Part shown: positions 44,534-56,700 of the stretch, one piece after another | Layout: the number at the start of each line of letters is the position of its first letter | Position numbering within the stretch: the stretch's first letter is position 1 | Source of the DNA: Lumbricus terrestris | Taxonomy: Eukaryota > Annelida > Clitellata > Crassiclitellata > Lumbricidae | Direction of reading: 5' to 3' | NCBI GenBank assembly: GCA_949752735.1 | Contig: OX457052.1 | Coordinates: 32,791,844-32,855,843 of the forward strand | Length of the DNA stretch: 64,000 nucleotides | Translations under genes and position numbers: made by a program | Notes under the pieces: model-generated | Database searches by the model: none | The model's input: only the letters and a program-made list of their open reading frames with translations | What the model was told of the DNA's origin: nothing

Positions 44534-47500
44534 GGGGAGGTGGGGGCAAGAGTGGCATAAAGTCACAAAATGTGGAATAAAATATGCAATATTAGACATA
44601 TCAAGATGAAACTTGTTTTGTAGTGTAGGTAGATCATCGGTGCATCCATAAAATTCCTTAAATTGCTACTGGATACGATTTATTAATCACAATCTGGCTT
44701 GAGGTGGAGGTACCCAAAAGGCCACTCTTGCCCCACCATGTGGGGCATGAGTATCATGCCACTTTTACCCCTTGTTGAGGGCAAGACTGGCATGCCCTTC
44801 GTACCCCCAGACACAGTTACATGGGCTACGTTTTCACCAATTTTGCTTTACAATAAGCAGGAATTTATGTTTTACATATTAAATCAGACTATTGCACACA
44901 GCAATGCATAGTGTGATGAGAAAATACCTCCCCTGAAATCCCTCAAGTACCGGTTTTGCTAAGAAATCTACAGAATTGGCACTCTGTATTGAGCTTGAAT
45001 CACAAAAATCACAGCAATGCTAAATATTTTCTGACATTTAGACAAAAATTTTAGTCAGTAAACAACAAAGACAAAAGCACACAAGAAATAAGTCTATTGT
45101 GACTTTAAACTTGTCTGTGTTTTAAATGCATTTTCTATTTCTCGGCTTCCATTGTCATTCCATTTTCAGGCACCTGCCATCGCAGAAGGTAGCCCCCCTC
45201 TTTGCTCCATTTTATGCACGTTTTCCTCTATAGACTAGTCTTGCTTTGCACGCACTTGACTTCATGCAGCATTGCTAAATATTCGCTCCTTCTTTTACGC
45301 TTTCCAGCAGCAGTAGGCAGACAAACCTGGCGATGGCTTTTCTGAACAAGACGTCAAGCCTTTACACGAAGCCACTTTATTCCTAAACGCTGCTTTACTT
45401 GCCTGAATTTCTCACAGGTGAGGATATGCTGAGTATCAGCGGTATCACTAACTGAATTTCTTCGCAGATGAGCAATCATTGAGCATAGACTGGGAGTCAG
45501 TGGCAGCACTGTTCTGATTGTCCTCATAGGTGAAGATTGGCCCCATTGGTAGCCTATCATGTTTGCATTTCCTGGAAGGACCAGACAGGGACAGTTTCTC
45601 TCTTTCTCTCTTATCACTTAATATCTCAATTTCGTCTAAGGAAAATATGGGCGGTTGATACTCTTATATGACTTTTTCAAAGGCAGGTGCTACCTTAACA
45701 TTGATTGCACTATCTTGTGTTTTGACTTCTCAGTTGTTAGTGCTCGTAGGTTCCCCAAGACAGCACGCTGGTTGAGCACGGAGCTCTGGTTAAATTCCGG
45801 GGCGATTTGAGCTTTGCATTGATTCTTTGAATTCTCGTGATGTTCCAAGTTTTCTTTTCATCATAAGCTTTTGGAACCTTTTCACTTTCGTGTCCTGTTT
45901 TAAAGTTGCTACTGTATAATATGGGCTATTGGTGCTGCCTTTCCTGATTATGTCTTCTCAACCAAAGTCCGTGACTTTGGTGTTGCTCTGAACCAAGACA
46001 CTTTTGCTCCACACATTCACTCACTCAGCCGTGTCTGTTATTATCAACTGCGTCAACTACGCACTGTTGCTCGCTCGCTCGCTTACTCCTACTGTTGCTG
46101 CTACCCGTGTCCATTCTTTCGTTACCATCAGGCTTGACTAATGTTGCTCTTTCTATGCTTGCCTAAGGCAGCACGCTGGTTGAGCACGAAAGAGTGCATG
46201 TCTGAGTTGCCTTGATCGCGTCCTGCTCTCTGCAGCCCGCCATATTGGCCCCATACCCAAATTCAGCCATTATCTCCAGCCATATGCTTGACGTTCTTCA
46301 ACTGTAGTTTCCTGTCAAGCAGCAAATAGAGAATATGATCTCTACCCTAGTCTGGCACTGCCTGCTAGGCCTTGCTCCTTCCTACCTTTGAGAGCTCTGT
46401 AATCCTACTCTTAGTGCTCGCCAGAGTCGCCACTTCCGCTCCATCGTTCAACTGAAAAGTCTGTTCTCGGTCCCCCTTTGCTCGTTGCCTACTTCCACTA
46501 TATGCATCAACCTGGAATGGCCTTCCTCTGACACCCTGCTCCCTTTCTAAAAAGTCATTCTCAGGTTTCTTGAAACAGTTTTATTTGGCCTTGCTGAGGT
46601 TGGGTGCGCCTCTGAGTAATCTCCTTGAAGAGGTGCTATACAAATGCATTTAATGAATGAATATCCTGTTGAAGTTTCTTCACTTTTGTTTGTCTGATCG
46701 TTCTGTGTTATTGGCCGATTCCAACCTAAGGTTGGTTGCCTTCTTCACTTCATCCTGCACTGGTCTGGTAGATCTCCAAGTCACAGACATGTCCCGACGC
46801 TTTATTTAAACGTCAATAGACTCAATAGGCATATAGGCATGCACAAAGCCAGGATTCCAATGGCGTAGGTCAATAGCTTGAAATTCCATGCTTTATCATT
46901 GCCTGGCATTTAGAAAAATCTCCACTAGCTATATATAACGTTTAATCACATAGTACATTATGTACAATGCCAAAAGTGCCAACCAATATTATTAATAAAC
47001 TAATATACTGGTAGGATACCTGTGGGCAAAACTGGCATACCGCTGGGGCAGAACTGGCATACCGCTGGGGCAAAACTGCCATACCGCTGGGGCAAAAGTG
47101 TCAGTGATGGGGCAATAGTGGCACGTAAAACGGGGGCAAGAGTGGCATACAATGCTACTTTTGCCCCAATTTGGGTGCTCATAATTACGAGTATCTATCA
47201 ACAATATTGCGTTGCCTAATTTCTTAGAACTTTTAGCATTTAAAAGAACACACATTCCTGCATAATACAAAATAAAACTTTAACAAGTGCGATTTTAATA
47301 CTGAAAGGGAGCAACATATTTGTGATACTCATGCGAGTTGTAAATAGCGCGAAAAATCGAAAAAATGATATAAAAGTTTTACCATTCAACTTTTCAAAAC
47401 TCTCTGCTTATGAAAACGTAACACTTAATGATAGTCTATGTTCGCACTAGGTAAAGGTTTCAGAAAACAAGTACATACTTCGAGAGTGGGGATGCCACTC

Positions 47501-47536
47501 TTACCCTACCCTGCCACTTTTGCACCATTTACCCCT
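44534..47536. mobile_element. TA-flanked TIR element nested in the 6.5-kb transposon
   Basis: GGGG-initiated ends with GCAAGAGTGGCA (left) and the complement of TGCCACTTTTGCACC (right), each bordered by TA. GGGGCAAAACTGGCATACCG-type subterminal repeats at 47030-47130. Inside are a LINE remnant (46330-46660) and otherwise unrecognised DNA. Mariner-like by TA flanks only; class uncertain. Confidence 0.5.
46330..46660 (+). mobile_element. LINE 3' end (L2-like) with SINE-type tail
   Basis: The plus strand encodes WHCLLGLAPSYL, ELCNPTLSARQSRHFRSIVQ, INLEWPSS and LRFLKQFYL, matching the C-terminus of L2/CR1-like ORF2, with one stop. It is followed by GCGCCTCTGAGTAATCTCCT and GAGGTGCTATACAAAT, the same tail as the tRNA SINEs here. 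Confidence 0.6.
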
Positions 47537-47911
47537 ACTAACAAATTTATTCAATTCGCTTTCTTCATAAAAATAGGCGATAACTGCAAGAGTTGCGTCT
47601 TGTAATACAGGTATTGTACCAAAAGTCCCTTTGCAGTACAGAAATGTGCAAGATTAAGTTAAAAAAAAACTATCTTGTGGGCGATGATACCGTAAAAAAT
47701 GGATTTGATAGACCTGGTAGCATTAAAACTACAATTTAGCTTTTCTGTTACTGTAGGCTACATTACCAGCAAAGTTCGGTGGCAATAATTAATGCAAGTA
47801 ATTGGTTTGCATGGTTGTTAATTAAACCGGACAATAACGCGACTGTTTTTAATGTTTCTGACGCCGCATGACCATGTATTTCTTTCAGTTTAATCTTTTT
47901 AACTTGCAACG

Positions 47912-49570
47912 ATGGTGGACGGTAGGCTACACGTACGTCCTAGGCGTTCAAAAAGGAAACCGAAATGGTTGGAGGACAGCAGTAACAGTGACTTCATGCA
48001 CTGACAAAAGCAAAAAGAAATTCCAGAAATTGTAGAATTAAATTAGATCTGCAAATTGAGGAGAGCATTGAAAAGGAGGAGCAATTAGATCTGCAAATTG
48101 AGAAGAGAATTGAATCTGTAGAGCAATTAGATCTGCAAATTGAGAAGAGCATTGAATCTGTAGAGCAATTAGATCTGCAAATTGAGAAGAGCATTGAAAC
48201 TGAAGAGCAATTAGATCTGCAATTGAGAAGAGCATTGAAATTGAAGAGTAATTAGATCTGCAAATTGAGAAGAGCATTGAAACGGAAGAGCAATTAGATC
48301 TGCAAATTGTGAAGAGTATTGAAACTGAAGAGCAACTGGATCTGCAAATTGAGGAGAGCATTGAAACTAAAGATCAAATAAATCTGCAAACCGAGAAGAG
48401 CATTGAATCTGAAGAGTAATTAGATACACAAATTGAGAACAGCATTGAAATTGAAGAACAATTAGCGGAATTTAATATAGCTTTCCACATTCCAAAAAAG
48501 GATTGCTGTGATGCTTGTGGGGCTTACAAAATGAACATGTTCCTACTGAATGTGACGATGCATCAAATGAAAAGCATCTACATGACAAAGTGAAAACCAA
48601 GGAAGAACGTGATGCTGATCGCCATTTAAATGAAGCGGATCATCTTATCGTCTGCTTTGATCTGGAAAACGCCATAGCTCTTCCTCGTGCTAACGTCTCC
48701 GGCTTCTTTTACAGAAGGAAACTCAACGAGTCAACGTATACAATCTGACTGGGCATTGGTCACCTGATAAAGAAGGCTTCTGTGCAAAATGGACTGAAGG
48801 GTTAGACGGAAGAACTGGAAATTACATGGCAAGTGCTGTAAACGCCATGTTGACAAAATTGCTACAGAATCGCCCAAACACCAAGAGGTCGGACTCATGT
48901 GTTCCTAAGAACAGGAATAGTGTAATGTCCTATGCTCCATTCAGACTTCTTCAAAACAGTCCATCACTGGTGTCTATAGAACAGAAATTTGAAACTCCTG
49001 GTCACAGTTACATCCAGGAAGTGAACAATCTGCACAGTCAAATTGAAAGTTGTCTGAAACGATCAGAAGTCTTCAGTCCTGTGTCCTTGGTTAGACTTTT
49101 ATTGAGAGTGAACAAGAGAAATCCTCTAAATGTAATTCAGATGAAATATGGTAGCTTCTTCGACTTCCAAGCGCAAGCACAATGTGTTGGCTTCAAAAGC
49201 CTTCCGTTCTCCAAAGTAAAGCAAATTGTCTATGACAAGAGCTCACTGCCTGCTCTGTCATATCGATGCTCGTTTGACGAGACATTTCAGTATACGACAT
49301 TAACAAAATTACCAGCAGCACCAGTCAAACGTTTGTCGTTTAAACCACAGTTTGCACCTGAAATTGCGAGACTTTGAAGAAATGCTGAAATTCATGCCAC
49401 CCACCGATGCAGCTTATTTCAAGACGCTAATGCAAGCAGATACAGTAAACAAGGTGGATGCACAAACACTCAGTGTGAGTTCAATGCGACCCAGAGGTGC
49501 TTCTAAACAACAACTGAGTTCCATTCATTCAAAAGATAACAAGCCAAATCGTAAGCACGTCTTGGATTAA
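47912..49570 (+). pseudogene. Decayed transposase-like gene of the 6.5-kb transposon
   Basis: Starts ATGGTGGACGG and reads RPRRSKRKPKWLEDSS before a stop. A 42-bp repeat region follows, then CCDACGAYK (Cys pair), a Lys/Glu/Asp-rich segment, VCFDLENAIALP, FFYRRKLN and (next frame) VYNLTGHWSPDKEGFCAKW, SDSCVPKNRNSVMSY, GHSYIQEVNNLHSQIE, and near the end EMLKFMPPTDAAYFKTL. From memory this order of motifs (FDL..LP, YYxRKLxxYNLT, SDxCxxQNRN, GHSxxxxDxxH) marks a widespread animal transposon-associated protein family. At least four frameshifts (about 48210, 48530, 48735, 49355) make it a pseudogene. Candidate acidic residues are the D of CFDLE and the D of SDSC; the usual third D (EVDN) is N here. 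Confidence 0.6.
48043..48460 (+). repeat. 42-bp minisatellite encoding a 14-residue repeat
   Basis: About ten units of TTAGATCTGCAAATTGAGAA followed by GAGCATTGAAACTGAAGAGCAA-like text. In the plus frame this reads LDLQIEKSIETEEQ. One unit (about 48211) lacks one base. Acidic, helix-favouring, coiled-coil-like repeat within the decayed gene. Confidence 0.85.
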
Positions 49571-50584
49571 ACTGAAACCTTTGAGTTTGGCTATAAGGAC
49601 ATCACAGCTTTCTGTGATTTCTGCAAGACTTACCTAGACCTACAAACTTATTTTATAGAGGAATATTATGCCTCACAATAAATTCAGTTGATTTTATTTT
49701 AAGATGCTTCTTTTCCAAAGACAAACCAGTTTTCACAAGAATACTATGGTCTGGTGTAGAAAAGTGACTGTTTACCTGAAGTTATTAAGATAACCTAAAC
49801 ATGTTTCTACAACAAAACGGTTTCTAAGGAATAAGAATTATGAAGCATTCAATTTGACAGTTTTGTTTTGTTTTACCGCGGTGTGTATTATAATAATTTT
49901 TTATAAGCTTTCTTGATACTTTTGATTTCGGTCTTTGAATAGGCCTACTGATAAGTGGTAGACATACACAAAATCAATTTCAATATCAATGGATCAATAT
50001 ATAGATCTAACTTATTGATAAATTGATTGGTTGGTTGGTTGAATGTATTGGCTGTGAATAGCACAGGGATGTACTCGAGTTAGAGCAATAATTTCATTCG
50101 ACGAAAGATACATTCATAACAATCCATCATGTCAGTGTGTGGGCACGCTACGGTGATCGAAATTACATATAGAATTGGATATACAACAACATAATATCTG
50201 ATCATTCTCATGGACATACAACAAAGTGTTCGTATAAAGTGGAGATACCGCACACTAATTGAAATTACAAATAGAATTGGATATACGACAACATAATGCT
50301 TAATGGATATACGACAAAGTGTTCCTTATTATTTCGAATCTATAGTACCGTATATCCATTTTTACAACATTTTCCAAAATTTAACAAAAACCATTCTAAG
50401 TTTCAATTTAATTTTAATGCAACAACCTTTAATCAATCCCGATGCTTTATTATGACGTCTTTGCCTACAGTTTTATTGCACTCATTTTTTTAAATTTCCG
50501 TCCAAAGTTCCGAAATTTCAAACTCGATTTTCTCGGAATTCACAAAAGTGGACATTCGACAAGATAATTCTGAGGCGACGATTT

Positions 50585-51170
50585 GCAGTTTAACGTCACT
50601 GTGTGGTAACAAAGACCATTAGCGACGCCCTCCTCCTTTATCCAGGCAATAAATGGGAGATCTACATTTATCTATCAAACCGTATCTACAGTCTTCTAAA
50701 GCTGACGTTACAGCCACAATAGTTTACATCGACAGCTTTGTTTAGAACGGATATGTCTTATTTCTTCATTTCTATATTTCTATATTTCTTTATTACTTCA
50801 TTTCCTTATTTTTATATTTTTTTTATATTTCTTTATTGCATCAGAAAACAAATAAGAATAGGGTCTACCAGTACAAATTACGACACGTACAGAACATTCA
50901 TTGCGCAAAAGATAGCTAGGAAAAATTAGGAGTTTATACCACTCTGGTCCTTGTACCTGATTCAAGGTTAAAATGTCAACCAGTATCTAAACTCTAGTTA
51001 CAATGTTTAGTGACAGCTGAATTCAATTGATGCCTATAACTTGAGTAATAACCTGTAGCCGAGTGTTAGCCTATTTGAGTCTGATGGATTCTTTCTACCT
51101 TGAGCGAAAATACTACCAGTAGTAGTACTGCTACTGCTTCTGCTCCTGCTGTTGCTACTATTACTACAAC
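50585..51170. other. Intergenic, nothing recognised
   Basis: AT-rich sequence between the transposon and a microsatellite. Confidence 0.4.
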
Positions 51171-51179
51171 TGCTACTGC

Positions 51180-51227
51180 TACTACTACTATACTTCTACT
51201 AATATTAATAAAAAATAACAATAATAG

Positions 51228-51314
<87 letters not shown>

Positions 51315-51353
51315 AGACGAACGACGACGACGACGAACGACGACGACGACGAC

Positions 51354-51389
<36 letters not shown>

Positions 51390-51435
51390 AATTGATAATG
51401 ACAACAACAATAATAATAATAGTAAAGATGATGAC
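51180..51435. repeat. (GAT)n / (GAC)n microsatellite
   Basis: GATGAT units change to GACGAC and back to GATGAT. Poly-Asp and poly-Ser ORFs through it are by-products. Confidence 0.95.
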
Positions 51436-51800
51436 TGCAGACGTTGTGCTTGAGCGTAATTTTATGCTGCTCGCTTCTTATCGACCGTCTGCACGGATGT
51501 GGATGGGCACATCGAGGGACAAATAATGGATTGGCCTACGTCCATCGACCATACACCGGAAGAGAAGACATCAAACACTTCATTTCAGTCGTATGTCTTT
51601 GTTTGGTTCACATTGTTACACAGATTAACAGTCAATGGCTCCAGACAAATACTGTCATTATCATCCGAATCGCCGACCACGCTGATAATAATTGCTTCTA
51701 AAATCGCCACTCTCGCTTCTAGACCATCGCCTAATCTGAGTGCGTGTACATCGATTACAGTTCAAGTGATTTTCTACCGCTTTTGTCACGACATGCTACC
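51436..51800. other. Intergenic, nothing recognised
   Basis: No domain, repeat or splice-consistent exon recognised. Confidence 0.35.
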
Positions 51801-51808
51801 ATCGAGAA

Positions 51809-52182
51809 CGTGGGCGCTCGCAGAAATTTTTGCAGGAGGGGGCAAAACACGATGGTGATTGGTGAAGTTAAAAAAACATTTGTAGCGAAAGGTGAAAAAA
51901 TGCAAAGCAGGGAGTTAAGAACATACATGGGTATTTTTCATAGAGGTTTCTTGATGTAAATTTCTCAGTTTCATTTTTTTAAAGTTCTAATAAGCTTATG
52001 AATAGTTTCTTTTCACAAATAAATTTGTTTAAAATCTGAAAAAGTATTATTTAAAAGTAGATTTTTAAATTCTCTAATGCAAAGAAATTTTGTTATAAAC
52101 CCCAGAGTAGTAGTGAGCAAAACAGGTTTCAGTTTTCCAGGGGGTCAAGTGCCCCTCTTGCCCCTATGTGCGGGCGTCCATG
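51809..52182 (-). mobile_element. hAT-type MITE (CATGGGCGCCCGCA family), second copy
   Basis: Ends CGTGGGCGCTCGCAGAAATT and GTGCGGGCGTCCATG; flanking 8-mers ATCGAGAA and AGCGAGAA (one mismatch in the last seven). Inverted relative to 9341-9629. Confidence 0.72.
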
Positions 52183-52190
52183 AGCGAGAA

Positions 52191-52700
52191 TTATTATTCT
52201 CAACACGGCTTGATCGGCAATGCAAAATAATAATATTATGAGGTGAGCATGATGCAACAGTCATGTAGTGAAAGCTCCTCAGTGGAAGGCAAAAGCGATT
52301 CAAAACTTACTAGGCCTATTTCTCCTTGGCTTTCAAGCACTTGGATGTCTAACGCCATCTTCTCTGGATGCTTACTATCAGCGTCTCAGGTTCATATTAC
52401 GATTAGACCTTGCGAGCGTTACAGGTTTATTCAATTCTAAGCGGTAGGCCTATAATACGTGCTGGGAAGAAATGTCGTTTGACGTTTTCAGCTACATGTC
52501 TATAATTATGGATAGTATTTTGTAGTGGTCGCTGCTGACAATAAGAGTTCATCTGCCAATGCATGTACATTGTACAACGTAATTCCAGCATCTTGGACTG
52601 TTGAAATCGACTAGAGCACGTTTCAGGTTCCTATTTGCCAACTGTTGATGAACGACAAAGTCATTGAACGTTTTTGAATTTCCACTTTGCAATAGTAGTA
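52191..52700. other. Intergenic, nothing recognised
   Basis: One TTGAATTTCCACTTTGCAAT stretch near 52676 resembles the 86-bp repeat unit of the hAT-like element. Confidence 0.35.
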
Positions 52701-52705
52701 TTTTA

Positions 52706-52795
52706 GGCCAGGGTCGGATCCAGGGTGGGCCAAAATGGCCATGCCCCATTTAGAATCCTAAATTACCTGGGGCAGCACCGGGTATCCAGCTAGTT
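52706..52795 (+). mobile_element. Fragments of a hAT MITE end and a Helitron end
   Basis: CAGGGTCGGATCCAGG resembles the GGGCGGATCC MITE end. About 50 bp on, GGGGCAGCACCGGGTATCC then AGCTAGTT looks like a Helitron 3' terminus (CTAG-T). Confidence 0.45.
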
Positions 52796-52799
52796 AGAT

Positions 52800-53720
52800 A
52801 TAAAGAAAGACAATTCTAAACAAATGGGAGGCACAGAATATATTCTCAGGTAGGATCGATCTTATATCTCTATTTCACAAAGATTCGAGCTACGGTATAT
52901 AACACAATTATAGTAATGGCAGATTGTGAACATTTAATGATGAGCCTTAGAGCTCATTCGACTCAAGGAATCGATTGAATTAAATGGAGTCAATTCAAAT
53001 TTAGAAAACGGACTAGAATAGGCCTATTCTTAAACCACGCACTTAACTGTAAACTTAACTACTAGCGGATGCATACTACAGAGAAGTCATTTTTATTCGC
53101 AAAGTAGTAAAACAGTAAAGCAAATTACTTCAATAAATATCAGCATAGCCTACTATTTTGTGACGTAATACGGATGATAATATTTATTCTATTTTTGATA
53201 CCACAGCACTCGGTAGCAAAACCTCGTGTATTAGAATGACCGGCGAGAAGGAAGTATATAATTTAGATGGTGAGAAGTTTAGAGTAAAGCAGGCTTACGA
53301 AAGAACTTCAGAATGAATTTTAGTGCTTCAGTATGACTTCCTCCGCCCATTGTCCCCGCGACTGACAGTGCAAGTGTTCGGCAGTTGGGTGCACGGTGGC
53401 GACATCACAATTCTATGATTATTTTTTTGAAAGATTTTTTAAAACCCACGTCAGCAATGTCTATTGATTTGCCCAACTTCTGCAATTCTGCATGCATGAT
53501 AAACTATAGATGCAATGCTCAAGAAAACTGAAGTCAGCGTATCTCCGATTACTATGCTGATCCAGTTAGACTAACGGCATGCTCTTCTGACTTTAGCTTT
53601 TAACCGATAGCTGAATGTTGCTTGCCAGGATACAACGGAGTGGCGGCTATTAAATATACATGTGTCCTCATTATGCGGAGTCTAAGAAATTCGCAAATGT
53701 TCCGCATGCAGTCATCCGTG
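52800..53720. other. 3' flank of the propeller gene, nothing recognised
   Basis: AT-rich; some AATAAA-like sites on the minus strand could serve polyadenylation but cannot be assigned. Confidence 0.35.
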
Positions 53721-53724
53721 AATA

Positions 53725-56700
53725 TTAAGTTGGCTTCTGGTAAAATGTCCAAATATGCACAACGCCTTCGAGTTCCTTAAAGATCTGCTTAGTTTTTGCG
53801 TCGTAGCACAATATAGCTCCTTGACCCATTTGACTCGATTTGAAGGATTTTGCCCCAGACAGTAAAAATATTATATCATTGAAGTAATTCTCTTGAAGAA
53901 AAATTTCGTCGTTTTCCTTATCCAGAAATAATCGTACATGCAAACCATATACCATTCCTTTGCACTGTTGGATAATACGGCCATCGGTGTGTCGGAAATT
54001 TATTATCTTTCTAGGCCTATCCTCTGAGTCGTCGCTGATGTGGACAATTAGATCAGTTAAGTTCCACCCCCACTTCCTATTATTTATGTGGTCAAGTATA
54101 TATATATACGTTCCCACTGAACTCGTCAGCCGCAAAAGCGGTAAAATTGTCTCTAACGTAAGCCGCAAAAATGCCAGAACTGCCTGTAACGTAAAACACT
54201 AGTGCATCGATGAAGCCAATTGCGTTTCTGAGCTTGAACTGACTTGCAATTTGCCCGCCAGGACTTAGGTAACTTATGCACGAGCCGAGGGTATCTTTCG
54301 ATATGTGACTGACAACGAATTCTCCATTTGGTTTCTGAATTACATCGACTGGAAGGCTGAAGTCTCTGGGAAGTAAAATACTTCTAATGAGTTTCGCGTC
54401 TTGATCGTAAATTTCTAAACGCGGTCCGTCCTTCAAGTCATTCAACACCAGCAGATGATTGTCATTGGCAACAGATAAAGTTGACCCATCGCCGAATACT
54501 GACAACCATTTCTCAACGCTATTGTTAACCACGTCTATCTTCCAAATGGATTTTCGACTCGTGTCAAGAACGTATAAAAGGTTCGTGTCCTCATTGAAAA
54601 CCATGCTTTCGGGAAGTTCAATCTCTTCGGTGACAAACACCATTAAAAGATCATAAGGTATTGAATTCTCGTGAGCGAATAAATACGTCATCCTGTGGCG
54701 ATTTCTTTCACTAAATATGCCACATAGTACGTAGATAAGATCCTTTGCGATGACCACATCCCAGGCATAACAAAAATTACTTGACTGGTCGAACTTCCAG
54801 ATCAAACTGATTGTGTTTTCTGCAAACGAAAACCTTAACGAATGAAGTCAAAATGCTTTAAGAACTAAAGTCGAGCGAATCATCAATCGTCGGTAACCGT
54901 TGTCGCGTGAAGACCATTCTATCGTCATTCTAGTTTAAAAAAACCTGGCGTCCACCTTACATTTTAAAGTGATCAAAGGTCAAAGGATGCTTATATTAGG
55001 CTATACGGAGAGGAGAAACCTGTAATGCGTCACCGTTTAAAGACTGCTCGAGTCTCTCTAACTGTTAGACTCTAAAACAACAAATTTGGCAAACAACCCA
55101 TGCACTAGTGCCTACCTAAACCTATATCCTAATAATATTGTAGCCTAAGTTCCAATGGACAATTTCACCTGATTAGTCGGCAGGCGCGTATTCATTCATT
55201 CGTAGTCCTATTACATTATTAGGCTATCGCGTGTAAGAGACATTAACCATGCATCTAAACAAAACAGACTGGGCTTAAAGTTCCGCTAAATTGGTTATTG
55301 CAAATTCCATTGTCCAAACCACGGAACAATTCGCTAGTGAATGCACCATTCGTTCGATTGTTTGTTAATCGACGTGGAATATAATAATTATCGCCAAAAA
55401 CAGAGCAATTTATCATGCAGACAGTAGGATAAACTGTAAAGGTTTCGTTATCACTGCTGTCAAAGCCAAATAATATTGCCATGCTCTGAGGCAGAGCTAT
55501 AATTTACCACATGAGTTTTCATGAGTACCATTAAGCTAAATGATTATCTATATAAATAAAAATGTAAAACGCTACCGTTCGACATGAAGGATCTCGGAAA
55601 GTTCTTCACCGATTGTTTTCAAAATTTTACCAAAACGTTCCATTCGAACATAAGCGGGTTTGTGTAATGCCTTTTGGGGAAAAGCGCAATCTTTACGACC
55701 AAAAAACACAACTTTTATTTCCATTCGATATACGTCGATGGAGTCCAGCTATATCCATTTGAACTTTGACGCATCCGTCCGGCGGCGTCCGCCCATTTTT
55801 GGGCGCGTTTTAAAAGGCGTGTCTTTCTCTAGCGCAATATGTAACTGTCGGTTTTTACAAAATCGTCCATTTGCGGCTGTTTTCCGCGCGTCTTTCTAAA
55901 GCGCATATTTCTAGGGATGGAGGAAGGGGAGGGACGGAGGGGAGGGAATGAAACGGGAGAGAGGGATGCAGGGAGGGAGAGAGGGAGGGAGAGAGGGAGG
56001 GAGGGAGAGACGGAAGGAGAGAAGTAGGGGCGGAGGGAGGGGAGGGGAGGGGAAACGGGAGGGGAGGGGAAGGGGAGGGAGATGGGGGGGGGGGGGGTAA
56101 TGGGAGGGGACCTAGGAAGGGTGGGTTGGACAGTCTTTTCAGCCACAGCAACGCGTGGCCGGGTACAGCTAGTTACCAATAAAATGACTAACTATTATCT
56201 TCCGTTGCATCATACAAACGCTTCGCTTTGCTGCAATATCTATAATTTATATTTATTTTGGTCATTTCTAACATTTTTCAATTCTACCTTTTGACGGGTT
56301 TGAGTCATTGGTTGATTTCATTGCGTCATCTGTTGTCATGGCGACACTGGATTCTTCTGCAACTTCATTCGTTGTTTGGGATTTTCCGCTAATAAATTCA
56401 TTGCGTTGTTTGTCTGTTGACACTGGTGTCGTGTAAGACGTTGTGATGAAATCCACCGTGGTGCAGATGATAGATATAGCTTCTGGTGACCACTCACATG
56501 TGGCGGGTAGTGAAACCCTCATTTTTGCAGCTATTTCAGTTTCTGACGTAGTGAATGTAGCTATAGCGTTTGAAGCGGTTTCTGTGTCATTGGTCCTTGT
56601 TGATGTCGCTGCACCACTTTCATGAGTAAAATCGTCGGTCGTTCCTGCAAAGCAAGAGTTCGTCAATTATTGACAGTTAGCGGAACTAAAATGACTCTCC

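Larger units (their letters stand above)
44047..50580 (+). mobile_element. 6.5-kb TIR DNA transposon of unassigned type
   Basis: Terminal inverted repeats of about 32 bp with one mismatch (left begins CGTCGCCTCAGAATTATCTT, right is the complement), and a 4-bp direct repeat ATTT on each side (44043-44046, 50581-50584). Subterminal TGTCGTATGTCC-like motifs repeat near both ends (44068, 44193, 44348, 44430; and in the opposite sense near 50210, 50278, 50306). It carries a decayed transposase-like gene (47912-49570) and a second TIR element (44534-47536). The ends, spacing and gene are consistent with one formerly autonomous transposon; its superfamily I cannot name. Confidence 0.7.

Noticed and set aside
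45354..45617. 87-codon minus-strand ORF inside the nested TIR element
   Set aside because: Has some Cys/His spacing but I could not connect it to any family, and there is no second exon or neighbour to support it.
47022..47270. ORFs reading GQNWHTAGAKLPYRWG-like repeats
   Set aside because: Translations of the GGGGCAAAACTGGCATACCG subterminal repeats of a TIR element.
51066..51453. Poly-Asp / poly-Ser open frames
   Set aside because: Produced by the GAT/GAC microsatellite on both strands; no other coding sign.
55255..55482. A 75-codon minus-strand ORF between exons 2 and 3 of the propeller gene
   Set aside because: Its acceptor phase does not fit the phase-1 donor of exon 2, and exon 2 joins the propeller exon directly in frame. 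No recognised domain.
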